Of a DNA stretch of 64,000 nt, positions 7,640 to 15,010 are shown in pieces. The notes beneath the pieces were generated by a model. It was not told the DNA's origin. It did no database searches and was given only the letters and a program-made list of their open reading frames with translations. The stretch is from Pseudomonas khorasanensis (lineage in GTDB: Bacteria; Pseudomonadota; Gammaproteobacteria; Pseudomonadales; Pseudomonadaceae). Both the position numbers and the translations under genes were made by a program. The stretch covers positions 1-64,000 of the forward strand of contig NZ_JABWQP020000016.1 in NCBI RefSeq assembly GCF_014268505.2. The letters are read 5' to 3'. Positions within the stretch are counted from its first letter, which is position 1, and each line of letters opens with the position of its first letter.

Positions 7640-9511
7640 TCAGCGATTGCGGGTCAGCAACGCTGGTTTCTCGCCACGCGGACGGCTTGGCAGTTGATCG
7701 AGCTGCTCAGGTGTCGGGAAGCGGTCGGCTTTCGATTCCTTGTGCATGATCTTCGGGCCACTGTTGCGCGGGTTCTGCACGGCCGGTTGCTCGGTACGTG
7801 GCTGATCGTCACGGGCCGGGCGGCGGTTGCGCGGGGCGGATTCGTCACGACGACCCTGACCGTCACGCGGTGCGCCATTGCGAGGGCCGCTGCGCTTGGC
7901 GGGCGGGGTGCCTGTGCTCGAACCGTTGGTGTTGCGCGGACCGTTCTGCCGACCTTGCGGCTGACCGCCGCGTGGTGCGCCGCTGCCAGCGCCTTGTGCC
8001 GGTGCGCCCGGACGACGACCACGGCCGCCGGCAGGAGCCGCCTTCGGCACGTAGTCAACGCGGTTACCGAAGTTATCGATTTCGTCGTCCAGGAACTCGT
8101 CCGGGGCACGGTCGGCTGCCGCACGCGGTGGCTGGCTCGGACGCTGTTCGCGGCTCGGCGTGCCTTCACGCGGTTTCTGCGCGCGGGCAGGGCGCTCGCC
8201 ACGGTCGCCGGCAGGTTTTTCCTTGCCTTTGTCCTTGCCCTTGTCTTTACGACCGCCGCCACCGCCGCCGCCATTCGGACCGTCGCCGCGCGGGCCACGG
8301 GAATTGCGCGGGTTGCGGACATCCGGACGCTCACGCACTTCCGGCTTCTCGGCTTCGATGGTGCTCGAATCGAAGCCCATCAAGTCGCCGTCGGCGATTT
8401 TCTGCCGGGTCATGCGCTCGATGCTTTTCAGCAGTTTTTCTTCGTCCGGCGCGACCAGCGAAATCGCCTCGCCCGAACGACCGGCGCGGCCGGTACGACC
8501 GATACGGTGCACGTAATCTTCATCAACGTTCGGCAGCTCGAAGTTGACCACGTGTGGCAACTGATCGATGTCCAGGCCGCGGGCGGCGATGTCGGTCGCG
8601 ACCAGAATGCGTACTTCGCCAGCCTTGAAGTCGGCCAATGCCTTGGTGCGGGCGTTCTGGCTCTTGTTGCCGTGGATCGCCACAGCCGGCAGGCCGTGCT
8701 TGTCCAGGTACTCGGCCAGACGGTTGGCACCGTGCTTGGTGCGCGTGAACACCAGCACCTGTTCCCACGCGCCGGCGGTGATCAGGTGTGCCAGCAGCGC
8801 ACGCTTGTGGCTGGCCGGCAGACGGAACACGCGCTGCTCGATGCGCTCGACCGTGGTGTTCGGCGGCGTTACTTCGATGCGTTCCGGGTTGTGCAGCAGC
8901 TTGCCGGCAAGGTCGGTGATGTCCTTGGAGAACGTCGCCGAGAACAGCAGGTTCTGACGCTTGGACGGCAGGCGTGCGAGGACTTTCTTCACGTCGTGCA
9001 CAAAACCCATGTCGAGCATGCGGTCGGCTTCGTCGAGGACGAGGATCTCAACGTGGGACAGATCGACGCTGCCCTGGCCGCACAGGTCGAGCAGGCGACC
9101 CGGGCAGGCGACGAGGACGTCGACGCCACGGGACATGGCCTGAACCTGCGGGTTCATGCCGACACCGCCGAAGATGCAGGCGCTGACGAATTTCAGGTCA
9201 CGGGCATAGATCTTGAAGCTCTCGTGAACCTGGGCCGCGAGTTCGCGGGTCGGGGTCAGGACCAGTACGCGCGGTTGGCGCGGGCCATGACGCTGGGATT
9301 TGTCCGGGTGACCGTTGGGGAACAACCGCTCCAGGATCGGAAGGGCGAAACCGCCGGTTTTACCGGTACCTGTCTGAGCCGCAACCATCAGGTCGCGACC
9401 TTGCAACACGGCGGGAATGGCCCGCTGTTGCACCGGAGTAGGCTCGGTATAGCCCGCATCTTCGATGGCGCGGACTAAAGCCTCGGAGAGACCGAGGGAA
9501 GCAAAGGACAT
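7640..9511 (-). CDS. rhlE: RhlE-type DEAD-box ATP-dependent RNA helicase with long C-terminal tail
   Basis: A 623-residue DEAD-box helicase that unwinds short RNA duplexes with ATP. The RecA1 core has the Q motif (FASLGLSEALVRAIEDAGYTEPTPVQ), motif I AAQTGTGKT with K51, PTRELAAQV, DEAD and SAT. RecA2 has LVFTRTKHGANRLAEYL, VATDIAARGLDI and HRIGRTGRAG. After about residue 390 comes a roughly 230-residue disordered tail rich in Gly, Arg, Pro and Lys. By its place upstream of metF/ahcY and by the tail it corresponds to the P. aeruginosa RhlE2 lineage, which associates with RNase E. The start MSFASLG at 9511 has CAGGATTACTC before it; an in-frame start at 9619 adds an Arg-rich leader and is unlikely. 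Confidence 0.94.
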   Translation of the reverse strand: MSFASLGLSEALVRAIEDAGYTEPTPVQQRAIPAVLQGRDLMVAAQTGTGKTGGFALPILERLFPNGHPDKSQRHGPRQPRVLVLTPTRELAAQVHESFKIYARDLKFVSACIFGGVGMNPQVQAMSRGVDVLVACPGRLLDLCGQGSVDLSHVEILVLDEADRMLDMGFVHDVKKVLARLPSKRQNLLFSATFSKDITDLAGKLLHNPERIEVTPPNTTVERIEQRVFRLPASHKRALLAHLITAGAWEQVLVFTRTKHGANRLAEYLDKHGLPAVAIHGNKSQNARTKALADFKAGEVRILVATDIAARGLDIDQLPHVVNFELPNVDEDYVHRIGRTGRAGRSGEAISLVAPDEEKLLKSIERMTRQKIADGDLMGFDSSTIEAEKPEVRERPDVRNPRNSRGPRGDGPNGGGGGGGRKDKGKDKGKEKPAGDRGERPARAQKPREGTPSREQRPSQPPRAAADRAPDEFLDDEIDNFGNRVDYVPKAAPAGGRGRRPGAPAQGAGSGAPRGGQPQGRQNGPRNTNGSSTGTPPAKRSGPRNGAPRDGQGRRDESAPRNRRPARDDQPRTEQPAVQNPRNSGPKIMHKESKADRFPTPEQLDQLPSRPRGEKPALLTRNR

Positions 9512-9732
9512 GAGTAATCCTGTTTTAGTTAGGGCTTGGCCCAATGGGAGTCTTGCCTGGCGCGAATCACGTTTAAGAGGACGCAATCCCGTCCGGTCCT
9601 GCTGCGGTTCCGAAGGCACGTCAGGAGCGCTCGCGCGGGCTGAAAGCTGCGCTGTAGCGGGTCGAGAGGCCTGTTACGGTTCCGGGCGTCCGGGCGTGAG
9701 CCTGGCGGGAACGCCGGAGTATAACAGAGCAA

Positions 9733-10545
9733 TCACTGTGCGCCGCTTTCCTGCTGCTCAACGGTTTTGCCATTGGCCGTGGCTGAGCTCAACGACGGGC
9801 TGCTGGCGGGCGCGGCACCGTAGCGTGCGCTCAGCTCGGCGTAGGCCGGTTCGCGCTTGAAACGCTTGAGCTCGGCACCGAAACGCTGCACCAGCAAGTC
9901 CATGCCCGCATTGCGCCTAACCGCCAGAAACTGGCTCTGACGGCTAATGACTTTTGGGTTTTCAGTGATCAGATCGCGAATATTCAGTTTATCGAGCAAA
10001 TGCTGGCCGACGCGGCGATCGGTGATCAGCAGGTCAATGCGCCCGCGCACCAGTTTGCCGAAGTTGGCTTCATGGGTCGGTGCCGGTTCCCGGGTAAACA
10101 GATTCGACTGGCTGAAGTCCGGACTGTACAGATACCCCGGAGAGGTGCCGATGGTCAGGCCTTCCAGTTCTTCGAGTTTGCTGAACGGGTGCGGACGATC
10201 ATTGGCGTAAAACATCACGAACTCGACGTCCGACAGCGGTTCGCCCGGGTAGAGCAGGGTGGCGTCGCGCTCGTCGCTATGAAAGATGTCCAGCGCGCCA
10301 TCGGCCTGACCGGTTTCAAGCATCGACAGGCAGCGCTTCCACGGCAGGAACTGCCACTCGACTTCAATGCCCAGACGCTTGAACACGATGGCAGTCGTTT
10401 CGTAATCGAGACCAAGATTCTTGCCACCCTCTTCGTACACGTAAGGCGCCCAGGGCTCGGTGACAATACGCAATTTCTCGCCCCGAGCGGCGAAGCTCAG
10501 GCAAGCAAAAACCAGCACGACGAATAATTGCGCGATCAGGGGCAT
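9733..10545 (-). CDS. Orphan periplasmic substrate-binding protein (SBP_bac_3-like)
   Basis: A 270-residue protein with a Sec signal peptide (MPLIAQLFVVLVFACLSFAARG) and a bacterial solute-binding family 3-type domain: KLRIVTEPWAPYVYEEGGKNLGLDYE, FLPWKRCLSMLETGQADGALD, ITDRRVGQHLLDK. No permease or ATPase gene is adjacent, so it may not serve a classical ABC importer. Such orphan proteins in pseudomonads often act as sensors or have unknown ligands. The C-terminus after about residue 240 is a Ser/Ala-rich tail. A functionally similar orphan lies at 41544. A weak ribosome binding site precedes the ATG. A TTG or GTG start elsewhere cannot be ruled out. Confidence 0.8.
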   Translation of the reverse strand: MPLIAQLFVVLVFACLSFAARGEKLRIVTEPWAPYVYEEGGKNLGLDYETTAIVFKRLGIEVEWQFLPWKRCLSMLETGQADGALDIFHSDERDATLLYPGEPLSDVEFVMFYANDRPHPFSKLEELEGLTIGTSPGYLYSPDFSQSNLFTREPAPTHEANFGKLVRGRIDLLITDRRVGQHLLDKLNIRDLITENPKVISRQSQFLAVRRNAGMDLLVQRFGAELKRFKREPAYAELSARYGAAPASSPSLSSATANGKTVEQQESGAQ

Positions 10546-10646
10546 GGCTGGAGATTACGACGAGAAACCCGAAAGAGCCAGAAAGTGCCTGCACAAGCTC
10601 TGTGTCGGGGCTCTAAACGCAAAAAATCGCAGCAGTGACAACCCCT

Positions 10647-10671
10647 GTAGGAGCTGCCGAAGGCTGCGATC
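10647..10671. repeat. REP half-element, class d
   Basis: A single GTAGGAGCTGCCGAAGGCTG-type unit lies just beyond the 3' end of metF. Confidence 0.65.
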
Positions 10672-10701
10672 TCTTGATCTTGCTCGAAGCTTACAAGTGC
10701 T

Positions 10702-11547
10702 TCAACGCGGCAACTTCAGGTTATTCCAGATCGCCAGGCTAGGTTCGGCCTGGTTCATGGAATAGAAATGCAGCCCCGGCGCGCCGCCCTGTAACAGGCG
10801 CTCGCACATCTCGCTGACGACTTGTTCGCCAAAGCGCTGAATGCTTTGCGTGTCATCGCCATAGGCTTCCAGTTGCTTGCGGATCCAGCGCGGGATTTCC
10901 GCACCGCAGGCGTCTGAGAAACGCGCGAGTTTGCTGTAGTTAGTGATCGGCATGATGCCCGGCACGATCGGCAGATCCACGCCCAGCGCCTGCAAACGGT
11001 CGACGAAGTAGAAGTAGCTGTCGGCGTTGAAGAAGTACTGGGTGATCGCGCTGTCGGCGCCGGCGCGGGCCTTGCGCACGAAGTTGGCGAGATCGTCTTC
11101 GTAGTTGCGCGCTTGCGGATGCATCTCCGGGTAAGCGGCGACTTCGATGTGGAAATGATCGGCGGTCTCTTCACGAATGAATTCAACCAACTCATTGGCG
11201 TGACGCAGCTCACCGCTGGTCATGCCCATGCCGGACGGCAGATCGCCACGCAGGGCGACGATGCGCTTGATGCCGGCGGCCTTGTATTCGTTCAGCAGGC
11301 CGCGCAAGTCGTCCTTGCTGTCGCCGACGCACGACAGGTGCGGTGCGGCCGGTACTTTGACTTCGTTTTCCAGTTGCAGAACGGTATTGAGGGTGCGATC
11401 ACGGGTCGAACCGCCAGCGCCGTACGTGCAGGAAAAGAAATCAGGGTTGTAAGTGGCCAACTGACGGGCCGTGGCGAGCAGTTTTTCCTGCCCGGCATCG
11501 GTCTTGGTCGGGAAAAACTCGAAGCTGTAGCGACGGTCTTGGGACAT
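10702..11547 (-). CDS. metF: Methylenetetrahydrofolate reductase MetF
   Basis: MetF reduces 5,10-methylene-THF to 5-methyl-THF with FAD and NADH, supplying the methyl group for methionine synthesis. The 281-residue length is standard for the bacterial catalytic barrel. Signatures are YSFEFFPTKTDAGQEKL at the N-terminus, FFSCTYGAGGSTRD, HLSCVGDSKDDLRGLL, RGDLPSG, and ITQYFFNADSYFYFVDRL with VPGIMPITNYSKL. It lies 190 bp downstream of ahcY on the same strand, as in other pseudomonads, so the SAH riboswitch upstream of ahcY may also control it. A class b REP pair sits in that gap. The start has AAGGGT upstream. Confidence 0.96.
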   Translation of the reverse strand: MSQDRRYSFEFFPTKTDAGQEKLLATARQLATYNPDFFSCTYGAGGSTRDRTLNTVLQLENEVKVPAAPHLSCVGDSKDDLRGLLNEYKAAGIKRIVALRGDLPSGMGMTSGELRHANELVEFIREETADHFHIEVAAYPEMHPQARNYEDDLANFVRKARAGADSAITQYFFNADSYFYFVDRLQALGVDLPIVPGIMPITNYSKLARFSDACGAEIPRWIRKQLEAYGDDTQSIQRFGEQVVSEMCERLLQGGAPGLHFYSMNQAEPSLAIWNNLKLPR

Positions 11548-11610
11548 GGGTCATACCCTTGGAAACACGAAAGCCTTCGGTATGTTTCATCTGTAGGCGC
11601 GAACTTGTAT

Positions 11611-11703
11611 GTGGCGAGGGAGCTTGCTCCCGCTGGAGTGCGCAGCGCTCCCAAAATCCTGGGGCCGCTCCGCAGCCCAGCGGGAGCAAGCTCCCTCGCC
11701 ACA
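11611..11703. repeat. REP pair, class b (between ahcY and metF)
   Basis: GTGGCGAGGGAGCTTGCTCC and GGAGCAAGCTCCCTCGCCAC face each other across about 50 bp. Other copies of this class are at 19.1, 23.7, 54.0 and 58.8 kb. Confidence 0.9.
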
Positions 11704-11737
11704 ACAAGCCATTCCAACAAATAAATCAGCCGGTTAC

Positions 11738-13147
11738 TTAGTAGCGGTAAGCGTGCGGCTTGAACGGGCCTTCGACGGTGACACCGATGTAGTCAGCCTG
11801 TTGCTTGGTCAGTTGGGTAACCACGCCGCCGAAGCCGCGAACCATTTCCAGGGCCACTTCTTCGTCGAGTTTCTTCGGCAGGACTTCAACGGTCAGGCGC
11901 TCGGCTTTCTGGGCTGGCGACAGGTCAGCGTATTTCTGGCCGAACAGGAAGATCTGCGCCAGAACCTGGTTGGCGAACGAACCGTCCATGATGCGGCTCG
12001 GGTGACCGGTGGCGTTGCCCAGGTTCACCAGACGGCCTTCGGCCAGCAGGATCAGGTAGTCGTCGTTCTGCGCGTCGAAAGCGCCCGGGCCGGTACGGTG
12101 AATCTTGTGTACCTGTGGCTTCACTTCTTCCCATGCCCAGTTCTTGCGCATGAAAGCGGTGTCGATTTCGTTGTCGAAGTGACCGATATTGCAGACAACG
12201 GCACGCTTCTTCAGGGCTTTGAGCATGTTCGAGTCGCAAACATTGACGTTGCCGGTGGTGGTCACGATCAGGTCGATCTTGCCCAGCAGCGCTTTGTCGA
12301 TGCTCGCTTCGGAGCCGTCGTTGATACCGTCGATGAACGGCGAAACCAGCTCGAAGCCGTCCATGCAGGCCTGCATGGCGCAGATCGGGTCGACTTCGGA
12401 AACCTTAACGATCATGCCTTCCTGACGCAGGGACTGGGCCGAACCCTTGCCCACGTCACCGTAACCGATGACCAGCGCTTGCTTGCCGGACAGCAGGTGG
12501 TCGGTGCCGCGCTTGATCGCGTCGTTCAGGCTGTGACGGCAGCCGTACTTGTTGTCGTTCTTGGACTTGGTCACCGAGTCGTTGACGTTGATGGCCGGGA
12601 TTTTCAGCTCGCCCTTGGCCAGCATGTCCAGCAGACGGTGCACGCCGGTGGTGGTTTCTTCGGTCACGCCGTGAACGCGGTCCAGCACCTGCGGATATTT
12701 CTTGTGCAGCAGCTCGGTCAGGTCGCCGCCGTCGTCGAGGATCATGTTGGCGTCCCATGGCTGGCCATCTTTCAGGATGGTTTGCTCCAGGCACCACTCG
12801 TACTCTTCTTCAGTCTCGCCTTTCCAGGCGAAAACCGGGATGCCGGCGGCAGCGATAGCGGCAGCGGCCTGATCCTGGGTCGAGAAAATGTTGCACGACG
12901 ACCAGCGCACTTCGGCACCCAGGGCAACCAGGGTTTCGATCAGCACGGCAGTCTGAATGGTCATGTGGATGCAGCCGAGGATTTTTGCGCCCTTGAGCGG
13001 CTGCTCGGAGGCGTACTTGCGGCGCAGACCCATCAGGGCCGGCATTTCCGATTCGGCGATGATGGTTTCGCGACGGCCCCAGGCAGCCAGGGACATGTCG
13101 GCAACTTTGTAATCGGTAAAATCTGCAGGCGTGATAACAGCGCTCAT
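11738..13147 (-). CDS. ahcY: Adenosylhomocysteinase (SAH hydrolase)
   Basis: AhcY hydrolyses S-adenosylhomocysteine to adenosine and homocysteine, relieving product inhibition of methyltransferases. The 469-residue protein uses tightly bound NAD. Visible signatures are KILGCIHMTIQTAVLIETL, ARWSSCN-type substrate residues (EVRWSSCNIFSTQD), DDGGDLT, ESDSVTK-type NVNDSVTKSKNDNKYGCR, the NAD loop VIGYGDVGKGSAQS, and the C-terminal PFKPHAYRY. The ribosome binding site GGAGG lies just upstream of the ATG at 13147 and is part of a switchable hairpin at the end of an SAH riboswitch. metF follows. Confidence 0.97.
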   Translation of the reverse strand: MSAVITPADFTDYKVADMSLAAWGRRETIIAESEMPALMGLRRKYASEQPLKGAKILGCIHMTIQTAVLIETLVALGAEVRWSSCNIFSTQDQAAAAIAAAGIPVFAWKGETEEEYEWCLEQTILKDGQPWDANMILDDGGDLTELLHKKYPQVLDRVHGVTEETTTGVHRLLDMLAKGELKIPAINVNDSVTKSKNDNKYGCRHSLNDAIKRGTDHLLSGKQALVIGYGDVGKGSAQSLRQEGMIVKVSEVDPICAMQACMDGFELVSPFIDGINDGSEASIDKALLGKIDLIVTTTGNVNVCDSNMLKALKKRAVVCNIGHFDNEIDTAFMRKNWAWEEVKPQVHKIHRTGPGAFDAQNDDYLILLAEGRLVNLGNATGHPSRIMDGSFANQVLAQIFLFGQKYADLSPAQKAERLTVEVLPKKLDEEVALEMVRGFGGVVTQLTKQQADYIGVTVEGPFKPHAYRY

Positions 13148-13154
13148 GAAGAGC

Positions 13155-13269
13155 CTCCATTCGTAATGTATGCGAATGGGCGCCGTTGTGCGTTTAGTGT
13201 CTGGCCGTGGCCAGTCAACGCCCCATCCGAGCCTGACAGGTCGAACCTGCTGCAGCGCCCCTCGGACAG
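13155..13269 (-). ncRNA. SAH riboswitch and expression platform upstream of ahcY
   Basis: Read on the minus strand, the leader contains TCCGAGGGGCGCTGCAGC, then CAGGCTCGGA, then GCGTT, and finally CAACGGCGCCC. This matches the known SAH riboswitch core: TCCGAG pairs with CTCGGA, GGGCGC pairs with GCGCCC, and GCGTTGA can form the pseudoknot with CAACG. The aptamer covers about 13177-13269. Directly after it CCATTCG (13173-13179) can pair with CGAATGG (13157-13163), which abuts the AGG of the ahcY ribosome binding site. Its CC overlaps the closing GCGCCC of the aptamer, so ligand-bound and ribosome-binding-site-occluding folds compete. That predicts expression ON with SAH, as known for this class. 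Confidence 0.9.
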
Positions 13270-13277
13270 GTGGCGGG

Positions 13278-13307
13278 AAAACGGTAGCAAGTGATCGTTA
13301 CCGTTTT
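13278..13307. promoter_or_regulatory. Inverted repeat upstream of the SAH riboswitch
   Basis: AAAACGGTA and TACCGTTTT are perfect 9-nt inverted arms separated by 12 nt, just 5' of the aptamer. It could be an operator in the ahcY promoter or an extra leader hairpin. No known site was recognised. Confidence 0.45.
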
Positions 13308-13465
13308 GAAACGGGGGCGATTATAGCCGTCCAGGCCGATCTTCCAAAGGGTTTCTGTCGGCCAGATGAAGATCGCCAATGACGACCATAGTCGCAGCGG
13401 CCTGGAGCCTGACTGATCAGTCTGCCAAGATGGGTGCATCTTTCGGCAAGCGCTCAGGAGTGAAC

Positions 13466-13870
13466 ATGAATTTCCACACCCGCAAATGGGTAAAACCCGA
13501 AGACCTCAACCCCAACGGCACCCTGTTCGGCGGCAGTCTGCTGCGCTGGATCGACGAAGAAGCGGCGATCTACGCCATTGTACAGTTGGGCAATCAGCGC
13601 GTGGTCACCAAGTACATCTCCGAAATCAACTTCGTCAGCGCCTCGCGCCAGGGCGACATTATCGAACTGGGCATCACCGCCACCGAGTTTGGCCGCACCT
13701 CGATCACCCTGACCTGCGAAGTGCGAAACAAGATCACCCGCAAGAGCATTCTGACGGTCGAGAAGATGGTCTTCGTGAACCTTGGCGAGGATGGCCTGCC
13801 GGCACCGCACGGGCGCACCGAGATCCGGTACGTGAAAGATCAGTTCAAGGATGACGAAGCCGTCCAATAA
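13466..13870 (+). CDS. Acyl-CoA thioesterase, YciA-like hotdog fold
   Basis: A 134-residue hotdog-fold thioesterase that hydrolyses acyl-CoA to free acid and CoA in the cytoplasm. The catalytic helix region is LNPNGTLFGGSLLRWIDEEAAIYA, with the usual N-x-x-G-x-L-F-G-G motif and the acid residues after it. TEFGRTSITLTCEVRNK is the second beta-hairpin. The ATG at 13466 has CAGGAG 5 nt upstream; the frame is open back to 13379 but that leader is not conserved-looking. The gene is divergent from ahcY. Confidence 0.88.
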   Translation: MNFHTRKWVKPEDLNPNGTLFGGSLLRWIDEEAAIYAIVQLGNQRVVTKYISEINFVSASRQGDIIELGITATEFGRTSITLTCEVRNKITRKSILTVEKMVFVNLGEDGLPAPHGRTEIRYVKDQFKDDEAVQ

Positions 13871-13927
13871 GATTGGCGGCGTATTCTTCGCGAGCAGGCT
13901 CGCTTCCACAGCGATTGCGCTGTATGT

Positions 13928-14010
13928 GTAGGAGCTGCCGAAGGCTGCGATCTTTTGATCTTGCTTCTAGAAATCAAAATCAAAAGATCGCAGCCTTCGG
14001 CAGCTCCTAC
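13928..14010. repeat. REP pair, class d
   Basis: GTAGGAGCTGCCGAAGGCTG and its inverted copy CAGCCTTCGGCAGCTCCTAC, both with a TCTTTTGAT/ATCAAAAGA extension, make a long hairpin downstream of the thioesterase gene. A class a half-element lies just before it near 13886. Confidence 0.88.
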
Positions 14011-14111
14011 CCTTGATTGGCGTGCATCCAGAGATTTGCGCCGCGCCTACAGAACGTATTCCCAAGCGCAACGGTCGTAGCTAAATCGCCCCCCCCACGG
14101 TTCCCCACGCC

Positions 14112-15008
14112 ATGACCACCCCCACTGACGGCAAGACCCCAGACCTGTCGACCCAGGAAAAGAAAGAAATCGAGAAAAACCAGCCGCCCCGCGCGGCGGT
14201 TCTGCATGAAATCATTCGTGCCCAGGGCGATCAGGAACTGGAGCGCAGTATTGCCGCGCTGTGGTGGTCAGCGCTGGCGGCCGGCCTGACCATGGGCCTG
14301 TCGCTGATGGGCATGGGCCTGCTCAACTCGCGCCTGCCCGACGGCGACGAGTTCAAGGTGATCGCCAGTTTTGGCTACTGCGCAGGCTTTCTGGCGGTGA
14401 TTCTCGCTCGCCAGCAGTTGTTCACCGAGAACACCCTCACCGCCGTGCTGCCGGTCATGACCAAACCGACCCTGCTCAATTTCGGGAGGCTGATCCGCCT
14501 CTGGACGGTGGTGCTGGTCGGTAACCTGTGCGGCACGATTCTGGTGGCCTACGTGATGCTCGAGTTGCCGATCTTCGACAGCAAGACTGACCACGCCTTT
14601 TTGGAAATCGGCCGCAAGGTGATGGAGCACAGCGCCGGGCAGATGTTCGCCAAGGGCATCGTCTCCGGCTGGATGATCGCCACCATGGTCTGGATGATTC
14701 CGTCCATGGAGAGCGCGAAGATGTGGATCATCATCCTCATCACCTACTTCATGGCGCTCGGCGATTTCACCCATATCGTGGTCGGCTCGGCAGAAGTGTC
14801 GTATCTGGTGTTTGCCGGCGAACTGCCATGGGGTGATTTCTGGGCGGTGTTTGCCGGGCCGACCCTGGCGGGCAACATTATCGGTGGCAGCTTTATATTT
14901 GGCCTGATCAGCCATGCGCAGATCCGCAGCGAGAGCGGGGCGCCCATGCCTGACAAACCAGACACCGACAAACCCCACGCGGATGCATCCGACAGGACGA
15001 CCCGCTAG
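14112..15008 (+). CDS. Formate/nitrite transporter (FNT) family protein, YfdC-like
   Basis: A 298-residue inner-membrane protein with about six transmembrane helices. The hydrophilic N-terminus (TQEKKEIEKNQPPRAAVLHEIIRAQGDQEL) and the core GYCAGFLAVILARQQLFTENTLTAVLPVM with LVGNLCGTILVAYVM match the YfdC branch of the formate/nitrite channel family. Its natural substrate is not known; small monovalent anions are likely. KGIVSGWMIATMVW and LGDFTHIVVGSAEVSYLVFAGE fit later FNT helices. No ribosome binding site is obvious before the ATG. It converges on the symporter gene, 2 nt away, with no terminator visible between them. Confidence 0.86.
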   Translation: MTTPTDGKTPDLSTQEKKEIEKNQPPRAAVLHEIIRAQGDQELERSIAALWWSALAAGLTMGLSLMGMGLLNSRLPDGDEFKVIASFGYCAGFLAVILARQQLFTENTLTAVLPVMTKPTLLNFGRLIRLWTVVLVGNLCGTILVAYVMLELPIFDSKTDHAFLEIGRKVMEHSAGQMFAKGIVSGWMIATMVWMIPSMESAKMWIIILITYFMALGDFTHIVVGSAEVSYLVFAGELPWGDFWAVFAGPTLAGNIIGGSFIFGLISHAQIRSESGAPMPDKPDTDKPHADASDRTTR

Positions 15009-15010
15009 CT

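Noticed and set aside
7694..9478. 594-codon open frame antisense to rhlE
   Set aside because: Low-complexity mirror of the helicase gene; the opposite strand has all DEAD-box motifs.
11609..13294. 561-codon open frame antisense to ahcY
   Set aside because: It begins in a REP, covers the riboswitch and mirrors ahcY.
13886..14010. Possible small RNA gene from the long hairpin
   Set aside because: The hairpin is explained by a class d REP pair.
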